A DNA stretch of 64,000 bases from positions 62,001 to 126,000 of the forward strand of contig NZ_JAVFWN010000007.1 in the NCBI RefSeq assembly GCF_030929495.1. The letters run 5' to 3'. The position numbers and the translations under genes were made by a program. The stretch comes from Nocardioides sp. LHD-245. GTDB lineage: Bacteria; Actinomycetota; Actinomycetes; Propionibacteriales; Nocardioidaceae. Of this stretch, positions 52,277 through 62,403 are shown piece by piece; position 1 is the first letter of the stretch; each line of letters opens with the position of its first letter. The notes below the pieces were generated by a model. The model saw nothing but the letters and a program-made list of their open reading frames with translations. It was not told where the DNA came from and made no database searches.

Positions 52277-53596
52277 TCACGGCCTCTCGGAGGATCCGTG
52301 CGGCGCGCCTGCTGGACTGACCGGTCGCCCGGTCGGCCGAGTGGTGGTGGTGCGTGCCGTCAGCTCGTCGGTCACCTGGAGCCGGTGGCCGCCGCTCCAG
52401 GAAGCCTCGCAGTCGATCAAACCTGTTGGATCCGCGGCGAGATCACCGGAGAAGAGGGCCAGGTCCGCGACCTGGCCGACGCTGACGGTGCCGATGTCGA
52501 GGGACGGCATCACCGCTCCGGCAGGCACTGCCGTCGCCCGGTGGATCGCTTCGGTCACCGACACCTCACCGGTCCGGACCGCGCCGAGGAGCAGCGCTGG
52601 GAAGCTCCCGATCTTGCGGCCGAACTCGTCGCTGGAGAAGAAGATCCGGCCTCCCCGATCCCGGATCTCCCGGTGCAGCTGCCACCGACTTCGCGCGAGG
52701 CCCGGTGAGCCGGTTCGGACGAACTCCTCGCCGTCCCGCTCGGCGTAGTCGGCGAACGAGTTGGGCAGGTCGAGGTCGATGTAGGTCCCTTGGTCGAGGA
52801 TCAGCTGGGCGACTGCGGGGGAGTAGTCGATGGTTCCGATCTCGGCGCCGAGCCAGTTGCAGTGCGCGAGGGTATGGACACCGGCCTCGACGCTGCGCCG
52901 GATCGCCTCGGTACAGGTGGCGTGCGCCGTAACAGGTAGGGACAGGCGGCTCGCCTCCGCGACCAGTGCCTGTAGCTCCGCCGTGGAGTACTGGGGCATC
53001 CGGCGGTTGGTGTGGGGATCCATGTCGCCGCCCGCGGCCATCACCTTGATGTGGTCGACTCCCAGGGCGCAGAGGCCGCGGACCGTTCGTACGACGTCAG
53101 CGACATCGTCCGCCGTCATGCCGATGAAGTCCGCGTGGCCAGCGGTCGTCGTGATGCACGGCCCGGACACGACCAGTCGGGGACCACGGATCGTGCCCCG
53201 CTCCAGCGCCCTGCGCACCTCGACGAGGACGCCGGTCGGGCTACCGCAGTCACGCACGGTCGTCACGCCGGCGGCCGCTGCGGAGGAGAGCGCGGCGACG
53301 CACCAGGAGAACAGGCCTTCGGGAGTCGACCGGCACGCGTCCCACTCCGACGGGTCGGTGTCGGTCGACCACGCCGGGTGGGTGTGGGCGTCGACCAGTC
53401 CCGGAGTCAGGGTGCTCGAGGTGGCATCGACGATCACCTGTGCCGCGGGCGGGTCCTGGCCCAGGGGCCGGACCTCGGCGATCCGGCCGTCGCGTACGAG
53501 CACGCCCACCTCGCGCGCGGGCGGTCCGCCGGTGCCGTCGATGAGGGTGCCGCACCGGATCAGGGTCGACTCGTGGCGAGGGGCAGGTGTGCTCAT
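52277..53596 (-). CDS. Amidohydrolase, imidazolonepropionase-like
   Basis: A 439-residue TIM-barrel hydrolase. Metal ligands are visible: DAHTHPAW near residue 69, HIKVMAAGGD near 183, VTAHATC near 224 and LAHCNWL near 244, with FFSSDEFG near 322. The family hydrolyses cyclic amides and related C-N or C-O bonds. ATGA overlap with the upstream fumarylacetoacetase-fold gene. Last gene of the operon starting at the beta-helix protein. Confidence 0.85.
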   Translation of the reverse strand: MSTPAPRHESTLIRCGTLIDGTGGPPAREVGVLVRDGRIAEVRPLGQDPPAAQVIVDATSSTLTPGLVDAHTHPAWSTDTDPSEWDACRSTPEGLFSWCVAALSSAAAAGVTTVRDCGSPTGVLVEVRRALERGTIRGPRLVVSGPCITTTAGHADFIGMTADDVADVVRTVRGLCALGVDHIKVMAAGGDMDPHTNRRMPQYSTAELQALVAEASRLSLPVTAHATCTEAIRRSVEAGVHTLAHCNWLGAEIGTIDYSPAVAQLILDQGTYIDLDLPNSFADYAERDGEEFVRTGSPGLARSRWQLHREIRDRGGRIFFSSDEFGRKIGSFPALLLGAVRTGEVSVTEAIHRATAVPAGAVMPSLDIGTVSVGQVADLALFSGDLAADPTGLIDCEASWSGGHRLQVTDELTARTTTTRPTGRPVSPAGAPHGSSERP

Positions 53597-54471
53597 CCCT
53601 CATCGCTCCCGGTCGGTCGGGTCGGTCCGGTCGGCACGGTCCGTACCCGCTGCCGCATCCGGCCCAGCCCGGTGATCTCCAGCTCGACGACGTCACCGTC
53701 CCGGAGGTAGTGCTCCGCCGAGTGACCCAGGCCGGACCCGGCCGGGGTGCCGGTGCTGATCACATCGCCACGCTGCAGTGTGGTGATCTGGCTGAGGTGC
53801 CACACGAGGTAGGCAGGTGAGAAGCGCATGTCCGCGGTGATGCCGTCCTGGCGGAGCCTCCCGTCGACCCAGGTGCGCATCCGCAGGGCCCCGACATCGC
53901 CCAGCTCGTCGGGTGTCACCAGCACCGGCCCGAGCGGGTTGAAGGTCGGCGTGACCTTGCTCCGGTCCCAGCCCGGTGCGCCCGAGAGCTGCCAGTTCCG
54001 GTCGCACACGTCGTGGCTGATCGTGTAGCCGCAGATGTGGGCGGCCGCCTCCGCCGGTGTGGCGAGCCGGTGGGCGTCACGACCCACGACGACGGCGAGC
54101 TCGACCTCCCAGTCCAGCGCCGTCGAGTCCTCCGGCAGGAGGATGTCGTCGGTCGATCCCACGATGGTGGCCGGGTCCTTGAGGAAGTAGACCGGTTCCT
54201 CCGGCAGGTCCATGGCCGCCTCAGCCGCGTGGTCGGCGTAGTTCAGCCCGACCGTGATCAGCTTCCCGGGGCGAGGCACCGGCGCGCCGACGCGTGCCTG
54301 CGGCGATCGAGGGAGCGGACGTCCGGCGCGAACCGCGTGCTCCACCTGGGCGCGGCCCTCGGGCGAGGCCGCGAGCAGCGGGTCCATCGAGCCCAGGTCG
54401 TGCAGCCGGCCGTCGGGCGTGCGGGTCACCAGCTGCTCCGCTCCCGGCGGCCCCACCCGCTGCAGGATCAT
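53593..54471 (-). CDS. Fumarylacetoacetate hydrolase-family protein
   Basis: A 292-residue protein with the FAH C-terminal fold: KLITVGLNYADHAAE near residue 70, EEPVYFLKDPATIVG, DWEVELAVVVGRDAH with its acidic metal ligands, and DVISTGTPAGSG. Such enzymes cleave C-C bonds or hydrate/decarboxylate keto acids. In sugar-acid operons they often convert 2-keto-3-deoxy acids. Coupled to the neighbours on both sides by ATGA overlaps. Confidence 0.88.
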   Translation of the reverse strand: MILQRVGPPGAEQLVTRTPDGRLHDLGSMDPLLAASPEGRAQVEHAVRAGRPLPRSPQARVGAPVPRPGKLITVGLNYADHAAEAAMDLPEEPVYFLKDPATIVGSTDDILLPEDSTALDWEVELAVVVGRDAHRLATPAEAAAHICGYTISHDVCDRNWQLSGAPGWDRSKVTPTFNPLGPVLVTPDELGDVGALRMRTWVDGRLRQDGITADMRFSPAYLVWHLSQITTLQRGDVISTGTPAGSGLGHSAEHYLRDGDVVELEITGLGRMRQRVRTVPTGPTRPTGSDEG

Positions 54472-55645
54472 CGCGTCACATCCACGGTCGCGCCCGCGGC
54501 GAGCGCGGCCGGCAACGAGTCCGGCCACCGCGCTCCGGAGCCGGTGACGAGGACGACGACCTCGAGATCGTGCGTGTCGGTGCGCAGGTCGAGGGAGGCC
54601 AGGCCGGCGGCGAGCCCGGCGAGCCCCGCGGCGGCCGAGGGCTCCGCGAAGATCCCCGACCGACCGAGCACGTGCAGTCCCCGGGCGAGTGAGCGGTCGT
54701 CCACGGCGAGGGCCGTGCCGGCGGTCGACCGCAGTGCGGCGAGCGCATGGTCGCCCGTCCGTCCCGCAGGGAGTGCGCGATCGTGCGCCCCATGGGCACC
54801 TTAGACACCGTGCTCTCACCCCGGTGGTGCGCGCGTGCCAGGGAGTCCGCAGCGCGGGGTTGGACGGCGACGAAGCGCGGCACGCGGTCCGTGAGTCCCA
54901 GGATCCGCAGGCAGTGGAAGCCGCGCACGGTCCCCGTGATGCTGTCGCCGCCGCACACCGGCATCGCCACGATGTCAGGCGCGCGACCCCCGAGGTCGCG
55001 GTAGATCTCCACCGCGATGGAGCGATAGCCGTCCACCCCGTAGGGGTTGGCGTAGGGCCGGGGCGCGTTGCGACCGACGTAGTCCCATCCCTCGTCGCGG
55101 ACGAGCCTGGTGATCACCGCGGCTCGCTCGTCGAAGGGCAGCACACGCGGCGAGCCGCCGTAGAGCGCGACCACGTCCGCGGCCACCGCGGGCACGTCGT
55201 CGGGCAGGAACGCCAGCGTCTCGAGACCGTGCCGCGCGCCGTACCAGGCCGCGGAGACGGCCTGGTTGCCGGTGCTCGACGTGACCTGGCGCCCCGCGCC
55301 GAACGTCACCACCATGCGCGCGGCGACCGCGTTCAAGCGGTCCTTGAAGCTCCCCGTGGGGTTGCGGGTCTCGTCCTTGAGCCACAGGCGGCCGAGACCA
55401 ACCTGCGCCCCGAGGTCGTCCGCAGTGAGGAGTGGGGTCGAGCCCTCGCCCCAGTGCGGGGCGCCGGCCGCCTCGGGGAGGGCGAAGGCAGCGCTGCCCG
55501 TTGCCTCGCCGCGCAGGTGGCTGTCGACCTGCGCGGCGAACCAGGATCGAGGTACGACGGCGAACAGTGCGCCGCCGCACGCCGCGCATCCGGCATAGCG
55601 GCGCCCCAGCGCGGTGCGGCGGTGACACCGGCCGCACTCGAGCAC
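54468..55645 (-). CDS. Threonine-synthase-like PLP enzyme, frameshifted
   Basis: GTG 55645 begins MLECGRCHRRT with two Cys pairs (CGRC, CAAC), a zinc-knuckle seen in threonine-synthase-like proteins. The PLP lysine lies in NPTGSFKDRLNAVAARM near residue 100, and VTSSTGNQAVSAAWYGARHGL follows. At about 54,755 the frame must shift to continue GDHALAALRSTAGTALAVDDRSLARGL to the stop at 54,468, which overlaps the next gene. An extra G in GACGGGCG explains it. It is an unusual companion in a sugar-acid locus; the substrate may not be phosphohomoserine. Confidence 0.72.
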
Positions 55646-55687
55646 GGACGCGGGGATGTCGTCGAGAATGGTCGGCCTGCTTCCTGT

Positions 55688-57497
55688 CTAGACGGCTGCG
55701 AGCGTGCAGGCCTGGTAGCGGACGTTGGCCGCGGTGACGGAGGTCGACGCGGTCTTGTCGAGAAGGACCAATCCCCGGGACCGCCCACTCCAGCACTCGT
55801 GCGTTGAGGGCGGCTCCCGAGGCGCCGGCACCCGCGACGGTCACGTTCATGCCGGCCGGCATGGCACGCCAGTCGAGAGCACCGCCGGAGACCAGGGTCA
55901 TCGTGTTCGACCCGGAGGCGATGGTGCCCTTCACGATGACGGTCGACGTATCGAGCGACCCGTAGCCGATCTTGGGTGCGGTCACGGCCCAGGCCGGGCG
56001 GCCGCTGGTGTCGTAGACCATGTCGCCGAAGCGCTGGACGAGCGTGGTCGTCGGCACTGCGGAACGCTCGACGGGGAGCAGCGAGACGTCGTTGTACGGC
56101 GTCGCCTGCTTGACGTTCAGGATGCGGTTGTTGCGGACCTGCCAGCTCTCGTACTGGCTGTGCGCCCGGATGAAGTAGTTGACTCGCCGGTCCATCGTGG
56201 TGGCGTCGACGGTGTTGTCCTCGACCACGAGTCCGTAGATCCCCGGTCCGACAGCCCCGATCGCCGCGGAGTTCGCGTTGGCGGCGGCGGTCGGGTTGGC
56301 GCCGAAGAAGTAGTTGCCGCGGATGGTCGCGCCGAAGACCGCCTCGTACATGCAGATGCCGTAGCGACCGTGGTTCCAGAGCTCGTTGTCCTCGATCCAC
56401 ACGTGCCGGACCTCGTAGACCGTGATCGAGCCGGGTGCGTCGGTCTGCCCCGTGAAGCCGGTGATGTCGTTGCCGATGATCCGGATCTTCTCCGACATCC
56501 GGTAGATGTTGCCCACCACCGAGATCCCGGCCTGGTCGTTGTTCCCGGACCCCTGCTCGATCGTGTTGTCGGCGATCAGCACGTTGCGCAAGGTCTCCTG
56601 GGAGGGGTCGGCGAGGAAGCCCAGGGCGTGTTGGAGGGAGATCCCCACCTTGCAGTTCTTGATCGTGTTGCCGCGGATGATGATGTTCTCGCCGCCGTGG
56701 CAGTCGATGCCCTCCCACCGCGGGTTGTTGAGGAACTGGTTGTTCTCCACGAGGACGTTGCGGACGTAGAAGGAGCCGAAGTTCGCCGTCTCCGCGCCGG
56801 TCATGAAGGTGTAGCAGTTCGGCGTCGTTGTGTCGGTGAGCGTGTCGAAGCGGCACCCCGTGACGGTGACGCCGTCGACCTCGACCAGCACCGCCATCAT
56901 GGCGTTGGCGCAGCGGTAGAACTCGCAGTCACGGGCAACGATGTCGGTCGAGCGCTGGACCTTGAGGCCGTAGTAGCCCTTGATCTCGGTCACCAGCGCC
57001 CGCTCGAGCGCGAACCCGTCGACCAGGTCGACGAAGATCCCGTCGGGACCGTCTGCCGGCGTCGTCCCCGCGGTGGCGTTGCGGATGGTCAGATCCGTGA
57101 CGGCGACGTTGGTGAGGCGGGTGCCGACGCTGCCGGCGGCTCGGAGGATCGCCTTGTTCCCGAGGCTGCTGTGCTCGCGCAGGACGGTCGCCCTCGCCCC
57201 GGCTCCCGTGATCGTGACGTTCGTGCGCAGCTCGATCGTCCTGCCGACCTGGAAGGTGCCCGCGGGCAGCCGGATGATGCCGCCGGTGCTCCCGAGTGCG
57301 TCGATGGCGGCCTGGATCGTCGCCGACTCGTCGCCCGTCCCGGTCAGGGTGTCGAGCCAGGTCTCCGCTGCGGCGTTCGCCGCGACGGCCGTGCCGACCA
57401 CGACGGCTCCCGCTCCGGCCACCGCCGCCCCGGCCATCCCGAGCACGCGACGGCGTGGCAGGCGGCCTTTCGCGCTGTCGTCCGGGCTGATGCTCAT
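55688..57497 (-). CDS. Tat-exported right-handed beta-helix protein, frameshifted near the end
   Basis: ATG 57497 (AAGGAGG seven bases upstream) starts a 600-residue protein with a twin-arginine signal ([20 protein letters not shown]). A pectate-lyase-like beta-helix follows, with repeated N-x-I/V turns ([48 protein letters not shown]). Near 55,780 an extra C shifts the frame; the alternative frame gives [22 protein letters not shown] and a stop at 55,688. Such proteins cut or bind acidic polysaccharides. First gene of the operon with the PLP, FAH-fold and amidohydrolase genes. Confidence 0.75.
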
Positions 57498-57533
57498 CGG
57501 CTCGCCTCCTTGACCGTCATCTGCATGCTGCAT

Positions 57534-57549
57534 GGAGCATGGATGCTCC
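57534..57549. promoter_or_regulatory. Perfect 7-bp palindrome in the divergent kdgD/beta-helix spacer
   Basis: GGAGCAT and ATGCTCC flank a 2-base centre between the beta-helix start (57,497) and the dehydratase start (57,686). Several CATG units cluster beside it (from 57,523). Its place in the 188-base divergent promoter region and perfect symmetry suggest an operator for both gene sets. Confidence 0.5.
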
Positions 57550-57685
57550 TCGCTGTCCTCGACCGTGTCAACGGGCTGGCCCGATGCCATCTGGGCATCG
57601 CTGGATGCCGCATCGGTGTTGGACCGGTATGGCGAGCCGGGCGTACCGTCCGGGCCCGGGACCACCATCGAGGAGGACGTGGAAC

Positions 57686-58633
57686 GTGTCAGGAATGTCC
57701 GCGAGCGAGCTGGCTGTGCGCCTGGGAACGGGGCTTCTCTCGTTCCCCGTCACGCACTTCGACGGGGAGGGCGCACTCGACCCGTCGGCGTACGCCGAGC
57801 ACGTGGCGTGGCTGGCGAGCTATCCGGCCGCCGGGCTCTTCGCCGCCGGAGGGACCGGCGAGTTCTTCTCGCTGACCCCGGACGAGGTGTCCTCCACCGT
57901 GCGGACCGCCATCGCCGCGGCCCCCGTGACCACGCCGATCATCGCTCCCGCCGGCTACGGGACCCACACCGCGCGTGAGATGGCTCGGAGTGCCGAGCGG
58001 GACGGTGCGGACGGAATCCTGCTGTTCCCGCCGTACCTGACCGAGGTCAGCCAGGAGGGGCTCGAGGCGCACGTCCACGCCGTCTGCGCCGCGACATCGC
58101 TCGGCGTCATCGTCTATCACCGGTCGAACGCGGCCTACGCCGAGGAGACCGTCGAGCGCCTCGCGGAGGACTGCCCGAACCTGATCGGCTTCAAGGACGG
58201 GATGGGCGGGGTCGAGCAGTTGGTCCGGCTGACGTCCCTGGTGGGCGACCGGCTGGTCTACATCGGCGGCGTGCCGACGGCCGAGTTGTTCGCCGCGCCG
58301 TATCTCAGCATGGGCATCACCACCTACTCCTCCGCCATCTTCAACTTCATGCCGGACTTCGCGCTCGCCTTCTATGACGCGGTCCGTCGCCGGGACGACG
58401 GGTTCGTTGTGCGTGCGCTCAACGAGTTCGTTATCCCGTACTGCGACATCCGTCAGGAGAAGCCGGGCTACGCGGTGAGCATCATCAAGGCGGGGCTGAC
58501 CGTGGTCGGGCGCCCCGCCGGATCCGTGCGTGCCCCGATCTCCGACCTCGACCCGGTCGCGCTCGGCAGGCTGACCGCGCTCATCTCGGAGCTCGGTGGG
58601 GACGGGACCTGGCATCGGACGGACTCGGCGTGA
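57686..58633 (+). CDS. 5-dehydro-4-deoxyglucarate dehydratase (KdgD-like)
   Basis: A 315-residue TIM-barrel enzyme of the DapA/NAL superfamily. The Schiff-base lysine is Lys170 in GFKDGMGG, and the tyrosine and GTGEF motif ([11 protein letters not shown] near residue 45) are present. KdgD decarboxylates and dehydrates 5-dehydro-4-deoxyglucarate to 2,5-dioxovalerate, which the ALDH nearby could oxidise to 2-oxoglutarate. GTG 57686 with AGGAGG nine bases before it is chosen; ATG 57695 is an alternative. The 3' end overlaps the opposing LysR gene by 53 bases. Confidence 0.85.
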   Translation: MSGMSASELAVRLGTGLLSFPVTHFDGEGALDPSAYAEHVAWLASYPAAGLFAAGGTGEFFSLTPDEVSSTVRTAIAAAPVTTPIIAPAGYGTHTAREMARSAERDGADGILLFPPYLTEVSQEGLEAHVHAVCAATSLGVIVYHRSNAAYAEETVERLAEDCPNLIGFKDGMGGVEQLVRLTSLVGDRLVYIGGVPTAELFAAPYLSMGITTYSSAIFNFMPDFALAFYDAVRRRDDGFVVRALNEFVIPYCDIRQEKPGYAVSIIKAGLTVVGRPAGSVRAPISDLDPVALGRLTALISELGGDGTWHRTDSA

Positions 58634-59507
58634 GCGGCGTCAGTCCGCGCAGCGCGACGGGCAGCGCAGGGTTCAGCGAGTGCGGGCTCCAAGCGAGGTG
58701 GAGCTCGACAGGTCTCTCCGGGCGGGTGGCCAGCGGCCGGTAGCTGACGCCCTCCATGCGCAGGGACGCCGCGCTGGAGGGAACGAGGGCGATCCCACGT
58801 CCGGCGGCCACCAGACAGATCATCGTCAGGATCTGACTGACGGTGTGCCGGACATCCTCGTCCCGGATCGGCACGAGCGTGGTGACCAGGCGGTGGAAGT
58901 ACGCCGCCCGGTCGGGTTCGTGCAGGATGATCGGGTGGCCGATCAGGTCGGCCGGACGCAACGGCTGCTCCGAGAGGGCGAGCGGGTGCTCGGCGGGCAC
59001 CGCGGCGACCAGCGCCTCACGATGCCACTCCCTACTGCGCAGGCCCGCGGGGCGGAAGGGAGGGCGGGCGAGTCCGAGATCGGTCTCCTGCCGGGACAGG
59101 GCGTCGATCTGCTCACCGGTCACCATCTCGACCAGCTCCACCTCGACCCCAGGCACCCGGTGCGCGAGCTGTTCCAGCAGGTCGGGGAGCGCCACGGACG
59201 CGGACCCGGCCGTGAAGCCGATCCGCAGCGTTCCGCCCTCCCCGGACGCGACGCGCCGGACGAGGTCGCGAGCACCGCTGGCATCGCGCAGCAGCGCGCG
59301 AGCCTCCTCGACGAAGACGGCGCCGGCGGGAGTGAGGGCGACCCCGCGGCTGTCCCGGTCGAAGAGCCGGACGCCGAGCTCGCTCTCGAGCCGCTGCACC
59401 GACCGACTGAGCGGTGGCTGTGTCATCGAGAGGCGTGCGGCCGCTCGCCCGAAGTGCAGCTCCTCGGCCACCGCCACGAATCCGCGCAGCTGGTCGAGGT
59501 TGAACAT
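58581..59507 (-). CDS. LysR-family regulator
   Basis: A 308-residue protein. N-terminal winged helix ([43 protein letters not shown]) and a LysR effector-binding domain from about residue 90. The start MFNLDQLRG at 59507 is the normal family N-terminus. It is immediately downstream (17 bases) of the GlcD-like gene in the same direction and converges on the dehydratase gene. Probably regulates the sugar-acid genes around it. Confidence 0.88.
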   Translation of the reverse strand: MFNLDQLRGFVAVAEELHFGRAAARLSMTQPPLSRSVQRLESELGVRLFDRDSRGVALTPAGAVFVEEARALLRDASGARDLVRRVASGEGGTLRIGFTAGSASVALPDLLEQLAHRVPGVEVELVEMVTGEQIDALSRQETDLGLARPPFRPAGLRSREWHREALVAAVPAEHPLALSEQPLRPADLIGHPIILHEPDRAAYFHRLVTTLVPIRDEDVRHTVSQILTMICLVAAGRGIALVPSSAASLRMEGVSYRPLATRPERPVELHLAWSPHSLNPALPVALRGLTPLTPSPSDARSRPHRAPR

Positions 59508-59524
59508 GATGCTCGCCCGGCCCT

Positions 59525-60928
59525 TCAGTCCCGTACCGGCCTGGGCGCAAGGCCCATCACGCCCGGATTGAGGACTCCCGTCGGATCCCACGCGTGCTTC
59601 AGCGCTCGATGGACGTCACGCGCGACGTCTCCGAGCTCCCGTCCGAGCCACGCAGCCTTCAGCCGCCCGATGCCGTGTTCGCCGGTCACCGTGCCACCGA
59701 GTTCCAGCGCGGCCCCGGTGATCCGGTCGAACGCCCTGGTGGCAGCCGCCGCGCCGGTCTCGTCCGCCTCGTCGAAGACCACCGTGGGGTGCATGTTCCC
59801 GTCGCCGGCGTGGCCGAAGACGCCGATGGTCACCTGCTCGGCCGAGGCCACCTCCTCGATCCTCCGGAGGAGCTCGACGATCCGGTTGCGGGGCACGCAG
59901 ACGTCGTCCAGCAGCCAGTCGCCCCGGGCCTGCAGCGCCGGCAGAGCCAGACGACGAGCCTGCAGCAGCAGATGGGCCTCCTGTGCGTCCTCGCTCACCG
60001 CGACGTCGACGGCGCCCGCGGCGCTGCACAGCTGCGCCAGGTGATCGGAGTCCTCCGCCGCGCTTGCGGAGTCGCTCTGGAGGATCAGGACGGCGCCGAT
60101 CTCGTCGTCGAAGCCCGAGGGCTCCATCTCCTCGATGGCGCGCAGCGTGACCCGGTCGAGGAGCTCGAAGACGGACGGGACCACGGCGCCGGACGCGATC
60201 GTCGCGATCGCGTCTCCGGCCTGCAGGAGACCGGGGAACGTCGCCAGGACGGTCCGTGGTGCCCGCGGCGCCGGCACCAGACGCAGCGTGACCTCGGTGA
60301 TCACCGCCAGCGTGCCCTCGGACCCGACCAGCAACCGGGTCAGGTCGTAGCCGGCAACCCCCTTCGCGGTCCGCCGCCCGGTCCGCAGGATGCGGCCGTC
60401 GGCCAGCACGGCCTCCAGCCCGAGGACATAGTCACCGGTTACGCCGTACTTCACGCAGCACATGCCGCCTGCGTTGGTGGCCACGTTGCCGCCGATCGTG
60501 GAGAAGGCCACGCTCCCGGGGTCTGGTGGATAGAAGAGTCCCTCGGCTGCCGCGGCGGCGCGCACATCCGAGGTCACCACCCCGGGCTGGGTGACCAGGA
60601 CTCGCTCGGCCGTGTCGATCTCCAGGATGCGGTCGAGGCGATGGGTGCTCAGGACCACGCATCCGGCCACGGCATTGGCACCACCGCTGAGGCCGGATCC
60701 GGCCCCTCGCGTCACCACACCGATCCCATGTCGGTGAGCGGCCCGCAGGACCTGCGCGACCTCCGCGGTCGAGCGCGGCGTCACGACCGCGAGCGGTGAG
60801 TCGTGTGCGGTGAACCGCGACTCGTCCCTGACGAACCCCAGGACGCGGTCCCGATCCGTGGTCACGATCTCGGCAGGGAGGTCCGCCAGCAGGGCGTGGA
60901 GCGTGCTGGAGTCCGGTGGCTGCGTCAC
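59525..60928 (-). CDS. FAD-linked oxidase, GlcD-like
   Basis: A 467-residue enzyme. FAD-binding (PCMH) domain with VTRGAGSGLSGGANAVAGCVV near residue 65 and PDPGSVAFSTIGGNVATNAGG near residue 125. The C-terminal FAD-oxidase domain ends with VTGEHGIGRLKAAWLG and DPTGVLNPG. It oxidises a 2-hydroxy acid such as glycolate or a sugar acid. The start GTG 60928 overlaps the upstream ALDH stop. No GlcE/GlcF partners are seen, so it may pass electrons on its own. Confidence 0.88.
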   Translation of the reverse strand: MTQPPDSSTLHALLADLPAEIVTTDRDRVLGFVRDESRFTAHDSPLAVVTPRSTAEVAQVLRAAHRHGIGVVTRGAGSGLSGGANAVAGCVVLSTHRLDRILEIDTAERVLVTQPGVVTSDVRAAAAAEGLFYPPDPGSVAFSTIGGNVATNAGGMCCVKYGVTGDYVLGLEAVLADGRILRTGRRTAKGVAGYDLTRLLVGSEGTLAVITEVTLRLVPAPRAPRTVLATFPGLLQAGDAIATIASGAVVPSVFELLDRVTLRAIEEMEPSGFDDEIGAVLILQSDSASAAEDSDHLAQLCSAAGAVDVAVSEDAQEAHLLLQARRLALPALQARGDWLLDDVCVPRNRIVELLRRIEEVASAEQVTIGVFGHAGDGNMHPTVVFDEADETGAAAATRAFDRITGAALELGGTVTGEHGIGRLKAAWLGRELGDVARDVHRALKHAWDPTGVLNPGVMGLAPRPVRD

Positions 60929-62403
60929 GAGGGCACCGTAGGCTCGACCCGACGTGGCACCCTCATCGGGTTCGCGTGCTGCAGCTCGGGAGGCAGGAGC
61001 TCCTCGGGCCACCCCTGGAACGCCATGGGGACCAGCCACCGGTCGATCGCGGCGCTGCCCACCGAGGTCGCCGCGGCGTCCGTCGTTGCGGGAAACGGGC
61101 CGCCGTGATGCTGTGCGAGGCGGACGGCGACGCCGGTCGGCCAACCGTTGAGGATCAGGCGGCCCGCACGCCGCTGGAGGACCGCCGCGACGCTGCGCAC
61201 CTCGGAACCGGTGGCGATGCTGTGCACCGCGGCGGTGAGGGAGCCGGGGAGGCGAGCCAGCTTGTCGAGAAGGTCCTGTTGCGAGGTGTACGTCGCCACG
61301 ACCGCGGCCGGCCCGAACCGCTCGGCGGACAGGTGTGCCAGCGACAGATCGAAGTCCTCCGACCGGACCAGCCGGAGCTCCGGGGCGACCGCCATCGGTA
61401 TCTCCGGGTCTCCCGTTCCTGTTGCGAGGAGGGTCAGCCGTCGGTGACCCTCGTGGCCGACGTAGCTCTCCCGGATGCCGGGCGTCAGCAAGGGGCCCGT
61501 CACCGCCCGGCGAACCGCGGTGGCGACCAGGCGAGGCATCAGTCCGTCGTCCGGGACGAACAGCAGACCCGGTTTCGTACAGAACTGGCCGTTGCCGAGA
61601 GTCATCGAGGCCACGAACTCGCGCGCCACCCGCTCGCCGTCGGCGGCTGCCACGTCAGGCATCACCACGACGGGGTTGAGGCTGGCGAGCTCGCCGAAGA
61701 ACGGGATCGGGACGGGCCGGCGGCGGCACTCCTCGGCCAGCGCGAGGCCGCCGGCGAGCGAGCCGGTGAAGCCAACCGCCGTCGCAGCGGGGTGGGCCAC
61801 CGCCCGAAGTCCGGCTTGACGACCGTGGCACACCCCGAACACGCCGTCAGGCAGCACGCTGGTGAGGACCGCGGCCACCAGCTCGGAGGTGCGGGGGTGA
61901 TTCTCATGTGCCTTGACGACCACCGGGCAGCCGGCAGCGAGGGCGGAGGCGGTGTCCCCTCCCGCGACGGAGAAGGCGAGCGGGAAGTTGCTCGCCGCGA
62001 ACACCACGACCGGGCCACGCGGGATGCGCATCCGCCGCAGATCGGGCACCCCGGCCTCCGGGTCCGCCGGGGTGAGGAGCACCTGCAGGTGGTGCCCGGA
62101 CTCGATGTCCGACGCGAACATCCGGAGCTGGCCGGTCGTGCGGCCGAGCTCGCCCTCGAGCCTTGGGGTGCCGAGGGCGGTCTCGGCGTCAGCGGTGGAC
62201 ACGATCCGCGCCGCGTCGCGCTCCAGGCCGTCCGCGACTCGCCGGAGCAGAGCGGCCCGATCGGACCGTGGGGTGCTCGCCCAGGCGTCCGCGGCGCCGG
62301 CCGCCGCGTCGAGCAGGCGTTCGGTCTCGGCGATGCCGGTCACGGGGACCCGCGCCCGTGGCCGGCCCGTCCGGGGGTCGAACCCGACGACGACATCGGT
62401 CAT
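60925..62403 (-). CDS. Alpha-ketoglutaric semialdehyde dehydrogenase-like ALDH
   Basis: A 492-residue aldehyde dehydrogenase. The NAD(P) site and catalytic residues are visible: FTGSLAGGLAL, the Glu in FFGELASLNP and the Cys in NGQFCTKPGL. Sequence style (GDTASALAAGCPVVVKAHENHP) matches the 2,5-dioxovalerate dehydrogenase subgroup that makes 2-oxoglutarate. This complements the dehydratase across the locus. ATGA overlaps on both sides fix its place in the operon. Confidence 0.85.
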   Translation of the reverse strand: MTDVVVGFDPRTGRPRARVPVTGIAETERLLDAAAGAADAWASTPRSDRAALLRRVADGLERDAARIVSTADAETALGTPRLEGELGRTTGQLRMFASDIESGHHLQVLLTPADPEAGVPDLRRMRIPRGPVVVFAASNFPLAFSVAGGDTASALAAGCPVVVKAHENHPRTSELVAAVLTSVLPDGVFGVCHGRQAGLRAVAHPAATAVGFTGSLAGGLALAEECRRRPVPIPFFGELASLNPVVVMPDVAAADGERVAREFVASMTLGNGQFCTKPGLLFVPDDGLMPRLVATAVRRAVTGPLLTPGIRESYVGHEGHRRLTLLATGTGDPEIPMAVAPELRLVRSEDFDLSLAHLSAERFGPAAVVATYTSQQDLLDKLARLPGSLTAAVHSIATGSEVRSVAAVLQRRAGRLILNGWPTGVAVRLAQHHGGPFPATTDAAATSVGSAAIDRWLVPMAFQGWPEELLPPELQHANPMRVPRRVEPTVPS

